Assembly: GCF_023155095.1 (NCBI RefSeq)
Contig: NZ_JAKNDA010000004.1
Span: forward strand, 186,001 to 250,000
DNA: 64,000 nucleotides
Origin: Idiomarina aminovorans
GTDB taxonomy: Bacteria > Pseudomonadota > Gammaproteobacteria > Enterobacterales > Alteromonadaceae
Direction: 5' to 3'
This document shows positions 61,681 through 64,000 of this stretch, piece after piece. Numbering within the stretch: the first letter of the stretch is position 1; every line of letters starts with the position of its first letter. The translations under genes and the position numbers were made by a program. The notes beneath the pieces are model-generated. The model was not told the origin of the DNA, did no database searches, and worked only from the letters and a program-made list of their open reading frames with translations.

Positions 61681-61710
61681 GGTTATAGAACAATAGTTCA
61701 ATTTATAACC
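61681..61710. promoter_or_regulatory. Nested inverted repeat upstream of the divergent GT and LysE genes
   Basis: GGTTATA (61681-61687) pairs with TATAACC (61704-61710); inside, GAAC (61688-61691) pairs with GTTC (61696-61699). The site lies in the 186-base gap between two divergent genes and may be an operator. Confidence 0.35.
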
Positions 61711-61812
61711 TTTATAGAATTAATGTAGCATTTAAGTATTGATTTTTTATTAACTACCACCTTTAATTTAAGCGCCGCAAATGAGCAGCACCAAAGTCAA
61801 CAGGATTTTCCC

Positions 61813-62427
61813 ATGGAAATTTTTATCGCGGTATTTTTCTTTGCTTTTTCTACCACCATAACCCCGGGTCCGAACAACATTATGATCATGTCGTCCGGTG
61901 TGAACTATGGGGTTAAATCCAGCTTACCTCATTTTCTCGGTATTTGTTTGGGGTTCCCGGCTATGGTGTTGGTGGTTGGTATGGGCTTTGGCTCGGTGCT
62001 GGAGCAATTCCCGTTACTACACCAAATGATAAAAATTGCCGGTACCCTGTATTTGCTTTGGCTGGCCTGGGTTATCGGCTCACAAACCCCAAAAGCCATC
62101 GAAAAAGGTGACCGAAAACCGCTAACGTTCTGGCAGGCCGTGTTGTTTCAATGGGTCAATGGCAAAGCCTGGGTCATGGCTACGGGTGCGGTTGCGGCAT
62201 TTACCACGGTAGCTGGCGCACTATGGTCAGAGGTAATAGAAATAACAGCCGCCTTTCTGGCAGTTGCATTCCCCTGTGTCGGCATTTGGCTTGTAGCCGG
62301 TGCCGGGCTAAGACAGTTACTGACTAACCACACGGCCCAAAGAATTTTTAATGTTTCCATGGCGTTATTGCTGGTCTTTTCTGTGCTTCCCGTCGTACTG
62401 GACATATCGCAGTTTTATTTTAGTTAA
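61813..62427 (+). CDS. LysE/RhtB-family amino-acid exporter
   Basis: A 204-residue inner-membrane exporter of the LysE/RhtB family with six predicted helices. The signature FSTTITPGPNNIMIMSSGVN is at the start and GTLYLLWLAWVI in the middle, with FQWVNGKAWVMATGAV in the second half. Members export amino acids or their derivatives; the substrate (lysine, threonine, homoserine or others) cannot be told. It stands alone, 88 bases before the GAF-GGDEF gene. Confidence 0.92.
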   Translation: MEIFIAVFFFAFSTTITPGPNNIMIMSSGVNYGVKSSLPHFLGICLGFPAMVLVVGMGFGSVLEQFPLLHQMIKIAGTLYLLWLAWVIGSQTPKAIEKGDRKPLTFWQAVLFQWVNGKAWVMATGAVAAFTTVAGALWSEVIEITAAFLAVAFPCVGIWLVAGAGLRQLLTNHTAQRIFNVSMALLLVFSVLPVVLDISQFYFS

Positions 62428-62515
62428 ATTAAACGGCAAACAACATAAAAACAACAATTTACGCTAAACTGACGATGTGGTTAACTATTAACCATAAAGA
62501 TAAGACAGGTGAGCC

Positions 62516-63625
62516 ATGGACATAAAAACTGCGCATGTATCTTTTGATCAACTCATCTCAGAATTGTCGACTCGCCTGATTAACAGTGAGCCTGCAGAAA
62601 CTTATGAATGCATTGAAGAAGTCATTGTAGCTATTGGCGACTACACCGATGCTGATCGTTGTTACGTGTTTGAGTTTGACGACAACATTGAGCACATGAC
62701 CAATACCCATGAGTGGGTTCGCAACGGTTACCCCGCACACATTGCTGATCTACAAGCTATTGAACTAAAAGAATTACCCTGGTTTTTTAAAGAAATTAAA
62801 ACCCATCATAAATTCATTATTAACGATATTAACCAGTTGCCTGCGGAAGCAAGCGCAGAAAAAGCGGAGTTCGAGCGGGAGCAAATAAAGTCGGTTATTT
62901 GTATTGGCCTGGTCGCTAATCAACACCTTTTAGGTTTTGTGGGTTGCGATATGGTGCGTCAACAACGTCAGTGGACACCCACAGATATTCGCCGTCTGGG
63001 TTTGGTCGCGGACATGATAGCTAATACGCTGGAACGCCAACGAACCTATGCAGAGCTCATACATACCCAGCGGGCATTGGAAAAAGCAAACCGTTTATTG
63101 CAGGCTCAAGTCGCTCAGGATGGGCTAACAGGTATCGCAAACCGTCGCGCCTTTGATGAGCGCATTAATAACGAAATTCAACGTGCTATGCGTCACAAAA
63201 CACCACTAGCGTTGTTATTAATCGATATTGACCATTTTAAACCGTACAACGATCATTATGGTCACTTGCAGGGCGATCAGGCGCTGAAATCTGTTGCCGA
63301 TGCCATGTTTCATCAGCTGCAACGCAATACAGACTTTATTGCACGCTATGGCGGTGAAGAATTTGCTGCCGTTATTTCCGCAACTGACGAGCAAAGAACC
63401 AAAGACAGCATTCAACAATTATTAGACGCCGTGCGGAATTTACATATGGAACATGAGCAGTCAGAGGTCGCACCTTGCCTAACCGTTAGTATTGGTGGTT
63501 ATATTCATACCCCCAGGGCTAATGAACACATCGAAGATTTAATTGCCGATATGATTTCAAAAGCAGACTCAGCGTTATACCGCGCCAAGTCTGATGGCCG
63601 TAACCGGGGCTATTTAGATACTTAA
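62516..63625 (+). CDS. GAF-GGDEF diguanylate cyclase
   Basis: A 369-residue soluble cyclase that makes cyclic di-GMP. An N-terminal GAF-type sensor (about residues 20-170; TDADRCYVFEFDDNIEHMTN, ICIGLVANQHLLGFVGCD) is followed by a helix and a GGDEF domain. The active site is GGEEF at 279-283 and the RxxD inhibitory site (RNTD) is at 270-273, so both catalysis and product control should work. There is no membrane helix. The signal bound by the GAF domain is unknown. The stop codon overlaps that of the convergent TPR gene. Confidence 0.93.
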   Translation: MDIKTAHVSFDQLISELSTRLINSEPAETYECIEEVIVAIGDYTDADRCYVFEFDDNIEHMTNTHEWVRNGYPAHIADLQAIELKELPWFFKEIKTHHKFIINDINQLPAEASAEKAEFEREQIKSVICIGLVANQHLLGFVGCDMVRQQRQWTPTDIRRLGLVADMIANTLERQRTYAELIHTQRALEKANRLLQAQVAQDGLTGIANRRAFDERINNEIQRAMRHKTPLALLLIDIDHFKPYNDHYGHLQGDQALKSVADAMFHQLQRNTDFIARYGGEEFAAVISATDEQRTKDSIQQLLDAVRNLHMEHEQSEVAPCLTVSIGGYIHTPRANEHIEDLIADMISKADSALYRAKSDGRNRGYLDT

Positions 63626-64000
63626 TTCCAGTCGGATATCTGCTTCTGTAATTCTTTATCATCAACCTCGGTGAGACTGGCTAATAGCTGCTCCGATTCA
63701 GCATCATTACCCTTCAATGCAAATAACTGAGCCAGTCTGAAGTTCGCCCATTCAGAGCCGGGCGAGTTATCCGGTAATTCCGCTGCCAGATACTGTTTGA
63801 GCGCATGAATTCCTTCGTCCACTTGAGCTTTTGCCAGAACTGCGGTTTTCCCAATTTGGTATAACGCTATGACGGAAGCATCGCCTTCTGCCGATTCACC
63901 ACGAGCCGCGTGTTCAAAAAGGGAGAATGCCTTTTCGTAGTTTTTGGTTCTTTGCTCCTGAAAACCAACATAAACAAGAATGTCAGCATTATCAGGATAG
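63622..64000 (-). CDS. TPR-repeat protein, C-terminal part (5' end outside window)
   Basis: The frame is open to the window edge on the minus strand, with about 125 residues seen, so the start lies beyond 64000. The sequence shows tetratricopeptide-like helix pairs: ILVYVGFQEQRTKNYEKAFS, IALYQIGKTAVL, GIHALKQYLAAELPDNSPG and FRLAQLFALKGNDAESEQLL. Such repeats mediate protein contacts. The role is unknown. The stop codon overlaps that of the cyclase gene by three bases. Confidence 0.75.
   Translation of the reverse strand, partial: YPDNADILVYVGFQEQRTKNYEKAFSLFEHAARGESAEGDASVIALYQIGKTAVLAKAQVDEGIHALKQYLAAELPDNSPGSEWANFRLAQLFALKGNDAESEQLLASLTEVDDKELQKQISDWN

Noticed and set aside
1-64000. CRISPR arrays, tRNA or rRNA genes, transposases, integrases
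   Set aside because: No regularly spaced repeats, cloverleaf-like or ribosomal sequences, and no transposase or integrase products were noticed by eye; a covariance-model scan for tRNAs was not possible.

Overview
The window looks like a chromosomal segment of a marine gammaproteobacterium of the order Alteromonadales, most likely Idiomarina or a close relative. This is inferred from the pilQ-aroK-aroB-damX-dam order, the close match of AroK and Dam to enterobacterial proteins, the wealth of TonB-dependent receptors with PepSY reductases, and secreted S8 and S46 peptidases. No rRNA, tRNA, insertion sequence, prophage or CRISPR array was seen.

Layout. (1) 1-10065: the 3' part of a type IV pilus secretin gene, then aroK, aroB, damX and dam. 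From dam onward six genes overlap end to start (dam, elaA-like, rsmJ, peroxiredoxin, YhiN-like flavoprotein, membrane diguanylate cyclase). (2) 10066-18130: an intergenic stretch with a small membrane-protein gene and a HlyD-like remnant, a TonB receptor behind a tandem MetJ-box-like site, outer-membrane phospholipase A, an IrgA-like catecholate siderophore receptor with a Fur box, a LysR regulator and a small SDR protein. (3) 18131-28870: a two-gene unit with a membrane-anchored HTH protein, two cspA-type genes with related long leaders, small enzymes, Fpr reductase, a Fur-controlled PepSY/DUF2271 fusion plus DUF4198 unit, RlmA, a FemAB-like protein and an S46 dipeptidyl-peptidase. Three gene remnants (PepSY, uracil-DNA glycosylase-like, SLC13 transporter) lie between these genes. 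(4) 29065-42472: three more siderophore-type receptors, a PepSY reductase with a partner of unknown function, an LpxO-like hydroxylase, QueH, a deaminase and a subtilase. (5) 42556-60636: three type II toxin-antitoxin modules around a dGTPase-family HD hydrolase, then an esterase and a recC-recB-recD operon whose last gene is a PLD/SF2-helicase/DUF3427 protein. (6) 60730-64000: a glycosyltransferase-like protein, a LysE-type exporter, a GAF-GGDEF cyclase and the end of a TPR protein.

How the genes fit together. Iron uptake dominates: four siderophore-type receptors, two intact PepSY proteins and Fpr form an import-and-reduction set, with Fur-like sites in most of the controlling intergenic regions. 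The MetJ-like site before the fifth receptor suggests a methionine-linked substrate. Region 5 combines nucleic-acid defence functions (RecBCD, PLD-helicase, dGTPase) with toxin-antitoxin modules and is the best candidate for an under-described system. The gene remnants show ongoing small-scale gene loss.

All names rest on reading the protein sequences by eye. No database search or structure prediction was run.
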